Source of the DNA: Nitrospira sp. | GTDB lineage: Bacteria > Nitrospirota > Nitrospiria > Nitrospirales > Nitrospiraceae | Direction of reading: 5' to 3' | Assembly (NCBI GenBank): GCA_030123565.1 | Contig: CP126122.1 | Location: 1,995,001-2,059,000, forward strand | DNA length: 64,000 nucleotides | In this document: in pieces, positions 54,225 through 63,600 of the stretch | Layout of the letters: every line of letters begins with the position of its first letter | How positions within the stretch are numbered: the stretch's first letter is position 1 | Notes under the pieces: model-generated | What the model saw: only the letters and a program-made list of their open reading frames with translations | The model's database searches: none | What the model was told of the DNA's origin: nothing | Translations under genes and position numbers: made by a program

Positions 54225-54721
54225 GACTGTGGGACTCACGCTGGTTCACCATCGTTATCAACGTTGCCCCATACACACGACCTTTTTTCCTCGCTCATCA
54301 TTCCATCGCCGCCTTCCGAGCAGTCTCCACGGTTTGCGCCTCGACTCCATTGCGTTCGCCTAGCGGCAAGAACCGGGCCTCTATAATCTCTGTAGGCCCA
54401 GTCTCACAGGCGAACTGCCGGGACGCTGATAGCCTCCCGAGACTCGACTCACTAGTATCCTCTGCGAAGGCAAGCCGTTTTATCTCTCTCCGGCGAGAGT
54501 CATAGAAAGAAGGTTCTGCATGGTATGTCGTTGTATGCCGCACATCGTCCAGACCATCACCGTCTGCTTCTGAATTTCACCTCTCGAACGACATGAGAGC
54601 CATCGACGGTCACTTCGACGACAGTAGGCGTGCTAGGATGGCATATCGCAACCCGATCATCAGGGATGGGCCTTAGGGATGGGCCTTCAGATTCCAAGCG
54701 CGCGCTCTACGAACGAACGCA
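54225..54721. other. 497-base gap, mixed-composition spacer
   Basis: No convincing gene. A minus-strand frame (54298-54543) lacks normal codon bias and a ribosome-binding site. GGGATGGGCCTT is repeated at 54663-54674 and 54676-54687, 13 bases apart, 34 bases before the kinase start, and could be a regulator binding site. Confidence 0.55.
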
Positions 54722-56824
54722 ATGCAGCTGACTCTTGAGAGAAAAACGGAAATCGCCATCGCCCTCATGTTGGTCCTCCTGTTGGCGATCGGCTTCGTGG
54801 CCTACCGCAGCTCGACCGAGTTTATTGCCAGTTCTGCGCAGGTGGTCCACAGCCGGGAGGTTCGAGGAAGTCTTCAGCGCATCCTCTCCCTCGTCGAAGA
54901 AATCGAAACCGGTCAACGTGGGTATATCATCACAGGCGAGAGCTCATTTCTGGAGCCCTATCAGCGAGCCACGGACAAGATCGAAGAGCGGTTGGTGCAT
55001 GTCAAAACCCTCACCACCGATGAGCCTCAACTACAGGCTCAGATTGAGACGCTCATCAGGCTCGTGCAGTCTCGCATCGCCTTCGCCGCAGAATCGATCG
55101 AGTTGCGGCGCTCCCGAGGTTTCGCAGCGGCAAGAGACCTGCTGCTTTCCGGCAAAGGCAAACAAGAAATGGATCAGATCCGCGCGTTGATCATCGAGAT
55201 AAGGGAGGCGGAGAAGATCCAGTTGCAGGAACAGTCCAACCGGACCGGGGCACTCGCCCAATCGACCATTACGGTGGTTGAAGCCGGCAGCGCCCTTGCC
55301 GTCGTGGTCGTGCTCATCATGGGGACGGCCTATCGTTGGGGCCTCACCGCACGCCGCCGGACTGAGCAGGCGTTGCAGGAAAGCCTCGCAAAACAGACGT
55401 TGGTCATGCGTGCCCTGCCGGTGGTGATCTATTCGGCAAAGGCCTCCGAAGATTTCGGTGCGCTCTGGGTAAGTGACAACATTGAACTGGTCAGCGGCTT
55501 CCCCGGCAGTTCATTTTTGAACCAGCTCGGTCTGTGGGCAACCCGCCTCCATCCGGATGACCGTGAGCGGGTCTTGCGGGAATTCGAGAAAATTTCCGAC
55601 GTCGGGGCACTCCATGTCGAGTACCGATGGCAGGTGGCTGATGGAAGCTATCGCTGGTTTCTCGACCGGGCGCTGCTCCAGACGACCTCGGATGGATCGT
55701 CAAAGGAAATCCTTGGACTGTGGCTTGATATTACCGAACGAAAGGCCACGGATGAACGACTCAGAGAGGTGAATGATCGACTAACCGCCCTCGTCCATGC
55801 GTCACCGGTCGGCATCGTGATCCTGGATGCCGAAGGCCTCTGCCGACTCTGGAATCCGGCAGCCGAAAAGATCTATGGTTGGCGAGAGGAGGAGGTCCTG
55901 GGACGCCCGCTTCCGACTGTGGCGCCGGAACAGTCAAACGAGCATCGCTTCTTGCGAGAACGCGTCATGGAAGATAAAGCCTTCACGGATTTGGAAGTGG
56001 TGCGCTATAGGAAGGATGGCACCCCCGTCTATACCAGTCTCTCAACGGCTCCCTTGCGGGCCCCCAATGGTACCATCTGTGGATTGATCGGTCTTATGGT
56101 GGACATGACTCAACGCAAACAAGTCGAGCTCCAACTCAGTCAGTCCCGCGACCAATTGCGGGCCTTGATGACGCGTTTGCATTCGGCTCGGGAAGAGGAA
56201 GGAACACGCATCGCACGAGAAGTCCACGACGAATTGGGGCAAGCCATGACGAGTCTTAAACTCGACCTCTCCTGGGTAGCAAGACGACTGTCGATTCCCG
56301 AGACCGCCGACAGCCGCGCGCAAATGCTGGAACGCATCCAGGGAGCCATGCGGCAATTGGATGGCACCATTCAGTCCGTACGCGCAATTGCGACCGCGTT
56401 GCGGCCGAGCGTGCTGGATGAGCTCGGCCTAGCGGCGGCCCTCGACTGGCAGACGCGTGATTTCGAGAAGCGGACTGGGATACGATGCGAGTGGTCGATG
56501 CCGTCGGTGCCGATTCCAATCGGGCCGGATCAGGCCACTGCCGTCTTTCGGATCTACCAGGAGATCCTTACCAACGTGGTGCGTCATGCTCAGGCCTCCA
56601 CTATCCAAATCCACTTGGACATCTCAGCCAACTGGCTGGTCCTTGAAGTCTCCGACAACGGCCTGGGCATTCCTGCCTCGGCGCTGGCCCACACCAATTC
56701 CTTAGGGCTGCTTGGTATGCGGGAACGGGCGACACAGTGGGGTGGCGATCTCTCGATCCAGGGAACCGATGGCAAAGGAACCACAGTGACGGTGCGGTTG
56801 CCCGTCCTGGGAAGGGCCGCATGA
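54722..56824 (+). CDS. CHASE3-PAS hybrid sensor histidine kinase (HisKA_3 type)
   Basis: A 700-residue kinase. A transmembrane helix (about residues 10-30) leads to a CHASE3 extracytoplasmic domain (about 35-175, with the EIETGQRGYIITGE signature). A second helix (184-205) follows, then two PAS domains (about 225-345 and 355-470) and a HisKA_3 dimerisation domain with His502 in EVHDELGQAM. The HATPase (about 590-700) has NVVRHAQAS, VSDNGLGIP and LGLLGMRERATQWGG. This is the NarX/LiaS-like class that phosphorylates LuxR-type regulators, and such a gene overlaps its end. Confidence 0.94.
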   Translation: MQLTLERKTEIAIALMLVLLLAIGFVAYRSSTEFIASSAQVVHSREVRGSLQRILSLVEEIETGQRGYIITGESSFLEPYQRATDKIEERLVHVKTLTTDEPQLQAQIETLIRLVQSRIAFAAESIELRRSRGFAAARDLLLSGKGKQEMDQIRALIIEIREAEKIQLQEQSNRTGALAQSTITVVEAGSALAVVVVLIMGTAYRWGLTARRRTEQALQESLAKQTLVMRALPVVIYSAKASEDFGALWVSDNIELVSGFPGSSFLNQLGLWATRLHPDDRERVLREFEKISDVGALHVEYRWQVADGSYRWFLDRALLQTTSDGSSKEILGLWLDITERKATDERLREVNDRLTALVHASPVGIVILDAEGLCRLWNPAAEKIYGWREEEVLGRPLPTVAPEQSNEHRFLRERVMEDKAFTDLEVVRYRKDGTPVYTSLSTAPLRAPNGTICGLIGLMVDMTQRKQVELQLSQSRDQLRALMTRLHSAREEEGTRIAREVHDELGQAMTSLKLDLSWVARRLSIPETADSRAQMLERIQGAMRQLDGTIQSVRAIATALRPSVLDELGLAAALDWQTRDFEKRTGIRCEWSMPSVPIPIGPDQATAVFRIYQEILTNVVRHAQASTIQIHLDISANWLVLEVSDNGLGIPASALAHTNSLGLLGMRERATQWGGDLSIQGTDGKGTTVTVRLPVLGRAA

Positions 56825-57456
56825 TACGAATTCTGATCGCCGACGATCATCCCTTTGTGCGGCGAGGGGTGACCCAAGTGTTGACCGACGAATTCCCGGG
56901 CGTCATGATCGGGGAAGCCTCCACCGCCTCGGAACTGCTCGAACAAGCTGGCAAGCACCGATGGAATGTGATCGTGCTGGACCTGACGATGCCCGGCAGA
57001 GGCGGACTTGACGCTCTGCATGAGCTGAAGGCGGGTCACCCTGAGATTCCCGTGCTCGTACTGAGCATGCATCCGGAAGACCAATTCGCGGTGCGGGTTT
57101 TGCGGGCCGGGGCTGCCGGGTATCTGACCAAAGAGAGCATTCCCGAGGAATTGGTTCAGGCGATTCGTAAAATCATGGCCGGCGGAAAGTACATTCGCCC
57201 TTCGGTCGCTGATCTGCTCGCCACGCAACTCCAGCAAGGGGATGCCAACCAGCCCCCGCATACGAAGTTATCCGATCGCGAATTCCAGGTCCTCGGCTTG
57301 ATCGCCCACGGCAAAACGGTCACGAATATCGCCGAGGAACTTTCATTGAGTGTGAAAAGCGTCAGTACCTACCGAGCCCGCATCGTGGAAAAACTGCATC
57401 TCAAATCAACCGCAGACCTCACCCGCTATGCGCTCGAGCACCGTTTGATCGTGTAA
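56821..57456 (+). CDS. LuxR/NarL-family response regulator
   Basis: A 211-residue regulator. The receiver domain has LIADDHPFVRRGV and the phosphorylatable Asp54 in VIVLDLTMPGRGG, with the conserved Lys in GAAGYLTKESI. The C-terminal helix-turn-helix is KLSDREFQVLGLIAHGKTVT and IAEELSLSVKSVSTYRARIV. The ATG at 56821 overlaps the kinase stop (ATGA). An upstream frame into the kinase is spurious. Together they form a complete two-component system. Confidence 0.96.
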   Translation: MIRILIADDHPFVRRGVTQVLTDEFPGVMIGEASTASELLEQAGKHRWNVIVLDLTMPGRGGLDALHELKAGHPEIPVLVLSMHPEDQFAVRVLRAGAAGYLTKESIPEELVQAIRKIMAGGKYIRPSVADLLATQLQQGDANQPPHTKLSDREFQVLGLIAHGKTVTNIAEELSLSVKSVSTYRARIVEKLHLKSTADLTRYALEHRLIV

Positions 57457-57633
57457 GGCCTTCGTTTTCCTCAATATCTCCTCCAGGCTTTCGGCTTCCT
57501 CTACCGCCTGTAGGGAAGATCTCACAGATGCCTCGCGTCACATCCGGCACAGAAATTGAGCCTTGACTGATCCTACGCGGCGCTGCTGTCGTGCCTAATT
57601 GACACAGACGATCAGGACAGAAAGGAGGCTTCA

Positions 57634-58392
57634 ATGATGCCTCAATTCCATCAGCACGCACAGCAAATTGAAATCGAGAATGTATCGCATATCATTCCGG
57701 CGCTCATCGGTGTCACCTTGCTAATGGGGTTGTTCGCCCCTGCAGCTCTGGCCTCGCCGGCTGATTGTCAGACGGTTGACCTGTCCCGCAGCGGTGCCAT
57801 CGGCGGTGCCATCGATGGCATCACAAGGTGGAAGGATACCTCGTTCCCCCTCACCGTAACCGTTCAGCGAGACCTCTTGCCTGCTCTGTTTTTGGAGGCT
57901 GCACCCCTCTTGAGAAGCACCCGTTTCAAACAGGGTATAGGGAGTGGGAATACCTGCTGGAGTCAGTCGTTTCGCAAGAATGCTGTGGGCAATCAAGCCG
58001 TGGTCAGATCTATCGGCAAGGGTTCTTTGAGATCCATCACTCAGGTCATGAGAGTACCGGTGCTCCCCTCCAATGGAAAGAGACAGGTCCTCCAAGCACG
58101 AACAATTCTGCCGGAGATTATCATCACCCCGCGCAATAGAACGTCGAGTATCATCGGGCCGGTTCAGGAAAACGTAAAAACTGATCAGTCCAATATCGCC
58201 AGCCTGAATCAGGTCATGGTCATCAGACCCTCCTCCCCACATGAATCTCTGTCTTTGTTCGAGGGGCGGCAGACCCTTGCCATGGACGCGCTCAAGACCA
58301 GTTTCCAATTACCGGTCAATGAACCCTTGCGCATGAACATGACCACGACGCAGGCCTTACATGGCGGAAATTGTGCAAGCGGGTGTCCATAG
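57634..58392 (+). CDS. exported protein of unknown function
   Basis: A 252-residue protein with an extended N-terminus and a hydrophobic signal-like segment (IIPALIGVTLLMGLFAPAAL, then ALA). The mature part has cysteines (DCQTVD, NTCWSQ, GGNCASGCP), which could form disulfides, and an internal VLPSNGKRQVLQARTILPEI strand cluster. AAAGGAGG precedes the ATG. I do not recognise the family. It lies downstream of the two-component system and could be a target of it, but the 177-base gap shows no clear promoter. Confidence 0.68.
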   Translation: MMPQFHQHAQQIEIENVSHIIPALIGVTLLMGLFAPAALASPADCQTVDLSRSGAIGGAIDGITRWKDTSFPLTVTVQRDLLPALFLEAAPLLRSTRFKQGIGSGNTCWSQSFRKNAVGNQAVVRSIGKGSLRSITQVMRVPVLPSNGKRQVLQARTILPEIIITPRNRTSSIIGPVQENVKTDQSNIASLNQVMVIRPSSPHESLSLFEGRQTLAMDALKTSFQLPVNEPLRMNMTTTQALHGGNCASGCP

Positions 58393-58634
58393 GCGGCCTG
58401 CTCAACAAATCCGTCACGTTGTCTATAGGTACGGTCCGTCATAACTATGCCCCTTGCTTACCATGTAACAGACATACTGTTTCCTCTTCCGCCTGCCTCT
58501 AGACATACTCTCTCTCCGCTGCTCATGTCGGCTGATACCGACAGGTCCGGCAAACATAATCTGACAAGAGATTTGGTCGGTCTCCGATAAGTTCCTCCCG
58601 AGAGAGCGTGTTAAGTGAATCTAAACCGCATACC

Positions 58635-58675
58635 GTGAGGCTCCAGTCTGGTCAGAGCCCAGGTTGGAGCCTCAC
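58635..58675 (+). promoter_or_regulatory. perfect 5' leader hairpin before the small Cys-rich gene
   Basis: GTGAGGCTCCA (58635-58645) pairs exactly with 58665-58675, and an inner CTGG/CCAG pair extends it across a symmetrical GT internal loop. The apex is about seven bases. No T-run follows, so it does not look like a terminator. It ends 21 bases before the ATG at 58697, leaving the AAGGAAGGAG site free. It may be an RNA-stability or ligand-responsive element. Confidence 0.65.
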
Positions 58676-58696
58676 CGGTGAAGGAAGGAGCGCATC

Positions 58697-58927
58697 ATGT
58701 CATGTGTACGCTGTCGAGGGTTCCTGGTCATGGAGACCAGCTGCCGGCTGGACATAAAAGGAAATGAGACGCCGCCGACAGTCCGTTGCGTCAATTGCGG
58801 CTATATCGATAATTCGCTGTTCCGAGTGAATCGTCTCAATTTCCACATGGCCAGAATCCTCGACGACGATACCGGCCTTCGCGCCGCTAGCCCACCAAAG
58901 ACACAGCATCTTGCCCGAGGGTCGTGA
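58697..58927 (+). CDS. small zinc-finger-like protein
   Basis: A 76-residue protein. Four cysteines in two CxxC pairs (CVRC, then CVNC) within residues 3-36 suggest a zinc ribbon: SCVRCRGFLVMETSCRL and VRCVNCGYIDNSLF. The tail is polar. AAGGAAGGAG is upstream. The function is unknown; such small ribbons are often nucleic-acid or protein adaptors. It precedes the guanylyltransferase gene by 70 bases. Confidence 0.72.
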   Translation: MSCVRCRGFLVMETSCRLDIKGNETPPTVRCVNCGYIDNSLFRVNRLNFHMARILDDDTGLRAASPPKTQHLARGS

Positions 58928-58997
58928 CGCCTCGCCCCAGACCCATAATCACCCATCAATCCACACACCGCTCGGCCATCGAAGGGAGACCAAGACT

Positions 58998-59975
58998 ATG
59001 GGCAAGTTGAACTCGAATCTGTGGGGCATTGTTCTCGCCGGTGGAGAGGGTGAGCGGCTGAAAGGGTTCATTCGAGAACGTCTCGGCTCCGACGCGCCGA
59101 AGCAGTTCTGCACCTTCCTGGGCTATCGGACGATGGTTGAAGCGACCTTGAAACGGGCCTCTCTGACCATACCCCATGAACACCTGGTGCTGGTGGGAAC
59201 GGAACACCAGCGACAGCACCTCTTCCGTTCATTGGGTGGTGAAACACCGGGAACGATCCTGCTCCAACCGCGGGGGTGTGATACCGCTCCCGGGATTCTC
59301 CTGCCGCTTCTCCACGTTCTCCATCAAGACCCTCAGGCTACGGTGGTGATACTCCCCTCGGACCAATTTGTCCGCCCCGGACGGAAACTCATGGCCGCAG
59401 TTTCCGACACAGCCGCCCATCTGATGCATGCATCATCCGACAGCCTCGTCCTCCTCGGGACAGAGGCCACCTACCCCGAAACGGATTACGGATGGATTCA
59501 ACCTGGATCCGAAATTGCAGCCGTTGGTAGTCGGAAAATTCATCGTATTGACGGTTTTGTCGAGAAGCCCACCGAAGAACGAGCGGACCGGCTCATGAGG
59601 TGCGGTGGATTGTGGAATACCATGGTCATGGTGGCCCGCGCCGCATCCCTGTGGCGTCTCGTCTTGGACTTCGCACCTGACCTTGCCGCACGCTTCTCCC
59701 GATTACAGGGCGCCATCGGTACCGACCGAGAACAAGACGTGCTGAACAGGGTTTACCAGACGCTACCCCATGCGAACTTCTCCTCCATGGTTCTCGCTCA
59801 TTGTCCTGAACGACTGCTCGTGGTACCCATCAGAAATTTGCTGTGGAGCGATTGGGGAAGAGGTGAGCGCATTGTGGAGACCTTGGAGCGCATCAAGGGA
59901 CCTTCTCTGCTGGCCCCACCGCTGAGAGAGGCCGAGCAGGAGGCGGAACATGCCGCCGTCGCGCTCACAATATAA
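58998..59975 (+). CDS. mannose-1-phosphate guanylyltransferase-like nucleotidyltransferase
   Basis: A 325-residue sugar-nucleotide transferase. The front reads LWGIVLAGGEGERLKGFIRE with the pyrophosphorylase loop and APKQFCTFLG, the family's lysine motif. SDQFVRPGR and the DYGWIQPG loop follow, with GFVEKPTEERA. It matches ManC-type GDP-mannose pyrophosphorylases, shortened at the carboxy end without the phosphomannose isomerase domain. It may serve exopolysaccharide or LPS synthesis. GGGAGACC precedes ATG 58998; a longer frame to 58911 overlaps the small ribbon gene and is unlikely. Confidence 0.9.
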   Translation: MGKLNSNLWGIVLAGGEGERLKGFIRERLGSDAPKQFCTFLGYRTMVEATLKRASLTIPHEHLVLVGTEHQRQHLFRSLGGETPGTILLQPRGCDTAPGILLPLLHVLHQDPQATVVILPSDQFVRPGRKLMAAVSDTAAHLMHASSDSLVLLGTEATYPETDYGWIQPGSEIAAVGSRKIHRIDGFVEKPTEERADRLMRCGGLWNTMVMVARAASLWRLVLDFAPDLAARFSRLQGAIGTDREQDVLNRVYQTLPHANFSSMVLAHCPERLLVVPIRNLLWSDWGRGERIVETLERIKGPSLLAPPLREAEQEAEHAAVALTI

Positions 59976-59992
59976 ATATAAAGGAGCGCCTC

Positions 59993-60373
59993 GTGGCCGG
60001 GGGTAAGAGACGAGTCTTGGTGGTAGAAGATGATCATCAGGCCAGAGACCTGCTCGCCCTAATCCTCGAAGACGCTGGTTATCGAGTCCATGCCGTCGGC
60101 AATCCCGTCGAGGCGTTAGAGCAGATGAAGCGGAGTCAGTTCGAGGTGGTCGTCATCGACTATCACATGCCTCGGCTCAACGGGTTGGAGTTCATGACGA
60201 TCAGTCACATCGTATGGCCCCAGACGCCAGTCGTCTTAGTCTCGGGCGATCAGCCGGAACTGTCGAATCTCGTGGTGCTTCGAGGAGCCTGTGCGTGGAT
60301 TCCCAAACCGTATGACCGTGCGCTGCTGCTTAGGACAATTCATGCGGCCGCTCAGCAGTCTATGGAAGACTGA
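59993..60373 (+). CDS. stand-alone response-regulator receiver
   Basis: A 126-residue receiver domain with no output part. It has VLVVEDDHQARDLLALIL, the phospho-acceptor Asp56 in VVVIDYHMPRLNG, the Thr/Ser switch in PVVLVSGDQPE and the conserved lysine in AWIPKPYDRA. Such receivers act in phosphorelays or on protein partners. Translation starts at a GTG behind AAAGGAG, 17 bases after the guanylyltransferase. No kinase is adjacent, though the two-component pair lies 3 kb upstream. Confidence 0.93.
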   Translation: MAGGKRRVLVVEDDHQARDLLALILEDAGYRVHAVGNPVEALEQMKRSQFEVVVIDYHMPRLNGLEFMTISHIVWPQTPVVLVSGDQPELSNLVVLRGACAWIPKPYDRALLLRTIHAAAQQSMED

Positions 60374-60667
60374 GTTCTCCGCAGACACCGCGTAGTATCA
60401 CCGGTTCAATATTTCTGCATTTGCCGCACGCGTCGCCCACAATCATTTCCTACGATAAGAATACATATATTTCGCAAAGTTTTTTCACGAAAGGCTTGCC
60501 TGATTTCTCCCATTGTGGGATAAGCGCGGCGAACCTCTTCGTTGCCCGCGAGGACCGTATCTCGTTTTCGAATTGCCCCCTGTGACGCTTCACGAGATAC
60601 GAGCGACGAACGACGAGGTCACATGAATTGATTACGCTCGGTATGGCGAACGGACTGGGAGCACAGC

Positions 60668-63600
60668 ATGGCGCAAAAAAAATCGGGCAAGGTGAGTTGG
60701 TCGACGACGGAGGGATGGGACGTTCGTGCCGTGGAACAGCCTCGCGGAGGGCGCCGAGCGGCGGCGGAAGCGCCGGACAAGTTTCTGGTTGATCTCACCA
60801 CGACCAAGCGCTGGCAAGTCGAACAGACCCTCGATGCCATACCGAAGGCCAGACGGGGCGAGGCGGCTCCTGCTCCCCTGACCTTGGATGTCGAGGGCGA
60901 CCAGGCCGACATCTATGTCGTCATGACGCGCTATGCTTCCGGCGCCATTCGGTTTCACCTGCCGACGGAACCGGCTCGTCGCGGGACGAGACACAGCGCT
61001 CGAAGGATCTTTCGGTTTTCGATTCCCGTGCCTGCCGCTCCGATCGCCGGCGAAGGTGCACGACGGGGGTTCATCAGCGCCGCCATCAAGACCGTCGTCT
61101 TGAAGATCGCGGGCAAGGTGGCCGATTTCGCGATCTCGAAGCTTGCGTTGCTCTGGGAAACCGCGACCTGGAAACTGAAAGGACGCAGCGAGGGTTGGCT
61201 CTCCGTGACCGCCGACGGCCTCGAAGGGGAAGAGGCCCTGCCTGCCGCCGACCTGCAGACGCTGAGTCAATCCGGGCGGAATCTGCTCTTTCTCCACGGC
61301 ACCTTCTCCAGCACGCAAGGAGCCTTTCACGGTCTGGCGCGCACCCAAGGCGGCAACGGCAAGACCTTCTTCGAGGACCTGCAGGATATTTACGGCAACC
61401 GCATCTATGGCTTCGACCACTTCACCGTCAGCCGCACGCCGGAAGAGAACGTCCGCATGTTGCTCAAGGCCCTGCCCGATCGCCCCACCACCTTCGACGT
61501 CATCACCCATTCGCGTGGAGGCTTGGTCCTGCGGCATTTGGTCGAGCGGCGCGATTTGTTTCCAGGCCTGGCGGACCGGTTCACCCTCGGCCGTGCCGTG
61601 CTCGTGGCGAGCCCGAACGAAGGCACACCCCTCGCTTCACCGGACCATGTGACCCACTACACGAACTGGCTGTCGAATGTGCTGGAACTGTTCCCCGACA
61701 ATCCCTTCACGACCGGCATCGAATTCGTCAGCGAGGCCCTGTCCTGGATCGCCCGTCGCATCGTCGGCGGACTGCCGGGACTCGCCTCCATGGATAACAA
61801 GGGGGAGATCATTCGAGCCCTGCAGGCCGCGCCTGGCCCGCCGAATCAAGCTTACTCGGCCCTGGTCGCGAACTTCGAACCGGACGCGACGGTCCTGCAG
61901 CGGATCATCGATGCAGGAGCGGATGTATTTTTCGCGACGGCCAACGATTTCGTCGTCCCGACCGAAGGCGGCTGGCGGGTGGATATGGGAAGCGGCGGCG
62001 CGGCCGCGATCACGGGGGACCGGGTCGGCTGTTTCGGGCTGGGCGGAAATCTGCCCCAGCAACAGGCGGTGAACCATGTGAACTTCTTCGAAGATCCCGG
62101 CACGGTGGACTTTCTCGTCCGCGCCCTGCGCGGGCAAGCTCAGCCGGCGCAGCCCATCGATGTCGATCACGACCTCCCGTCCGGCCGGCGACGAGGCACG
62201 GCCCATACGGAGGAGAGGCCGGCTGCTGCTCCGGCGGAGCGTGAAGGACAGGCCCGGACCGTTCCGATGCTGCAGGTCGCTCCGGCTGCCCGACCCCTTC
62301 CGGCCGTCGCCTCACTCACTCCCAGTCCGGAACCGGACGAGGTGTTTCAGATCGCCCTGCTCGATTCAGGCCGAAAGGACAACAAGGTTGCGCAACTCAT
62401 CGCCACGTTCCGAAACGCGCGCGTGATGGAGACGATCCACACAAGACCCCAAAAGACGACGGCCAAGGGAACAGGCCGCTCCGCAGGCGCCAAGCAACAG
62501 ACCCAGTGGGACGACCTCGACGCCGCGCAGGAACACATCCAGGGTTACATCGACGGTGATCCCAAGTTTCCAGCATTGCCGGGGGAGCGCGACCTGCAAC
62601 AATTGGGCGGCGCGCTCTTCAAGGCCCTGTTCCCCGGACAGGTGCGCCGGCTCTACGATGCCGCGCGGTCTGAGCAGCTGGGGCAACGGCTCAATCTGAT
62701 CTTCACCTCCGACAACGATTGGTTCGCCAGGCAAGCCTGGGAGTTCATCTATGATCCCGACCGCAAAACGTTCCTCGCCCTCGAAGAAGTGAATTTCACG
62801 CGCAACGTCCTCACCGCCGTTCCCGCCGAACGTATTCCGACCCGAGGCGGCGCCATGCGTATCCTGGTGGTCGTCGCCCAGCCGTTGGGGCTGGGCAAGC
62901 TTTCGGTGGAGGAGGAAGCCGATGTCATCCGCAGCGGATTCCGCCGCCTGCTCGACGCAGGTCTGGCGGAAGTCGACCTGTTGCTCGATGCCACGCCCGA
63001 ACTGCTGCATCGCACCCTCGAAGCGGCCGGCGCGCCGCTCGACATTCTGCACTTCATCGGCCACGGTGAATACCGAGAGGGAACCGACTCCGGGTACCTC
63101 GTCTTTGAAAATCCGGACGGCGGGGTGCAGGAACTGGATTCATCGACGCTTCGCCAGATCGTCTGCCGCCGAGGCATCCGCCTGGTTTGCCTGAACGCCT
63201 GCGAGACAGGGCGCGGAGGGCGCGAAGATTTCAGCCGCGGGGTGGCTCAAGCCTTGATTGCCGGCGGGGTCCCGGCCGTCGTCGCCAACCAATATCCGGT
63301 GTTGGATGTGTCGGCGACATCCTTTTCACGCCACTTCTATTGGGCTTTGGCCATGGGGCAGTCCATCGGCGATGCGGCGCGCGAGGCGCGGGTGGCGGTC
63401 AACTACTCGATCTCGGGAGAGGCCATCGATTGGGCGGTCCCGGTCGTCTTTGCGCGGAATCCGGCCCAACGGCTCTGTGTGCCGCGCCCTGCGGCGGACT
63501 ACGAACGGACACGCAACGCCACGGTTCGCCGGCGCCGGCGCGCGCTGCAGGACCGGATCAAGATCGGCATGTGGAACGCGCACCGCATGATTCCCCACCT

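Noticed and set aside
54298-54543. Minus-strand frame of 81 codons in the gap before the CHASE3 kinase
   Set aside because: It lacks a ribosome-binding site, uses unusual codons (ATA, CTA, AGT) for this genome and shows no recognisable motif.
60429-60520. Inverted CCCACAAT/ATTGTGGG pair before the CHAT gene
   Set aside because: The arms are eight bases and about 80 bases apart, which is expected by chance in a gap of this size; no other sign of a site.
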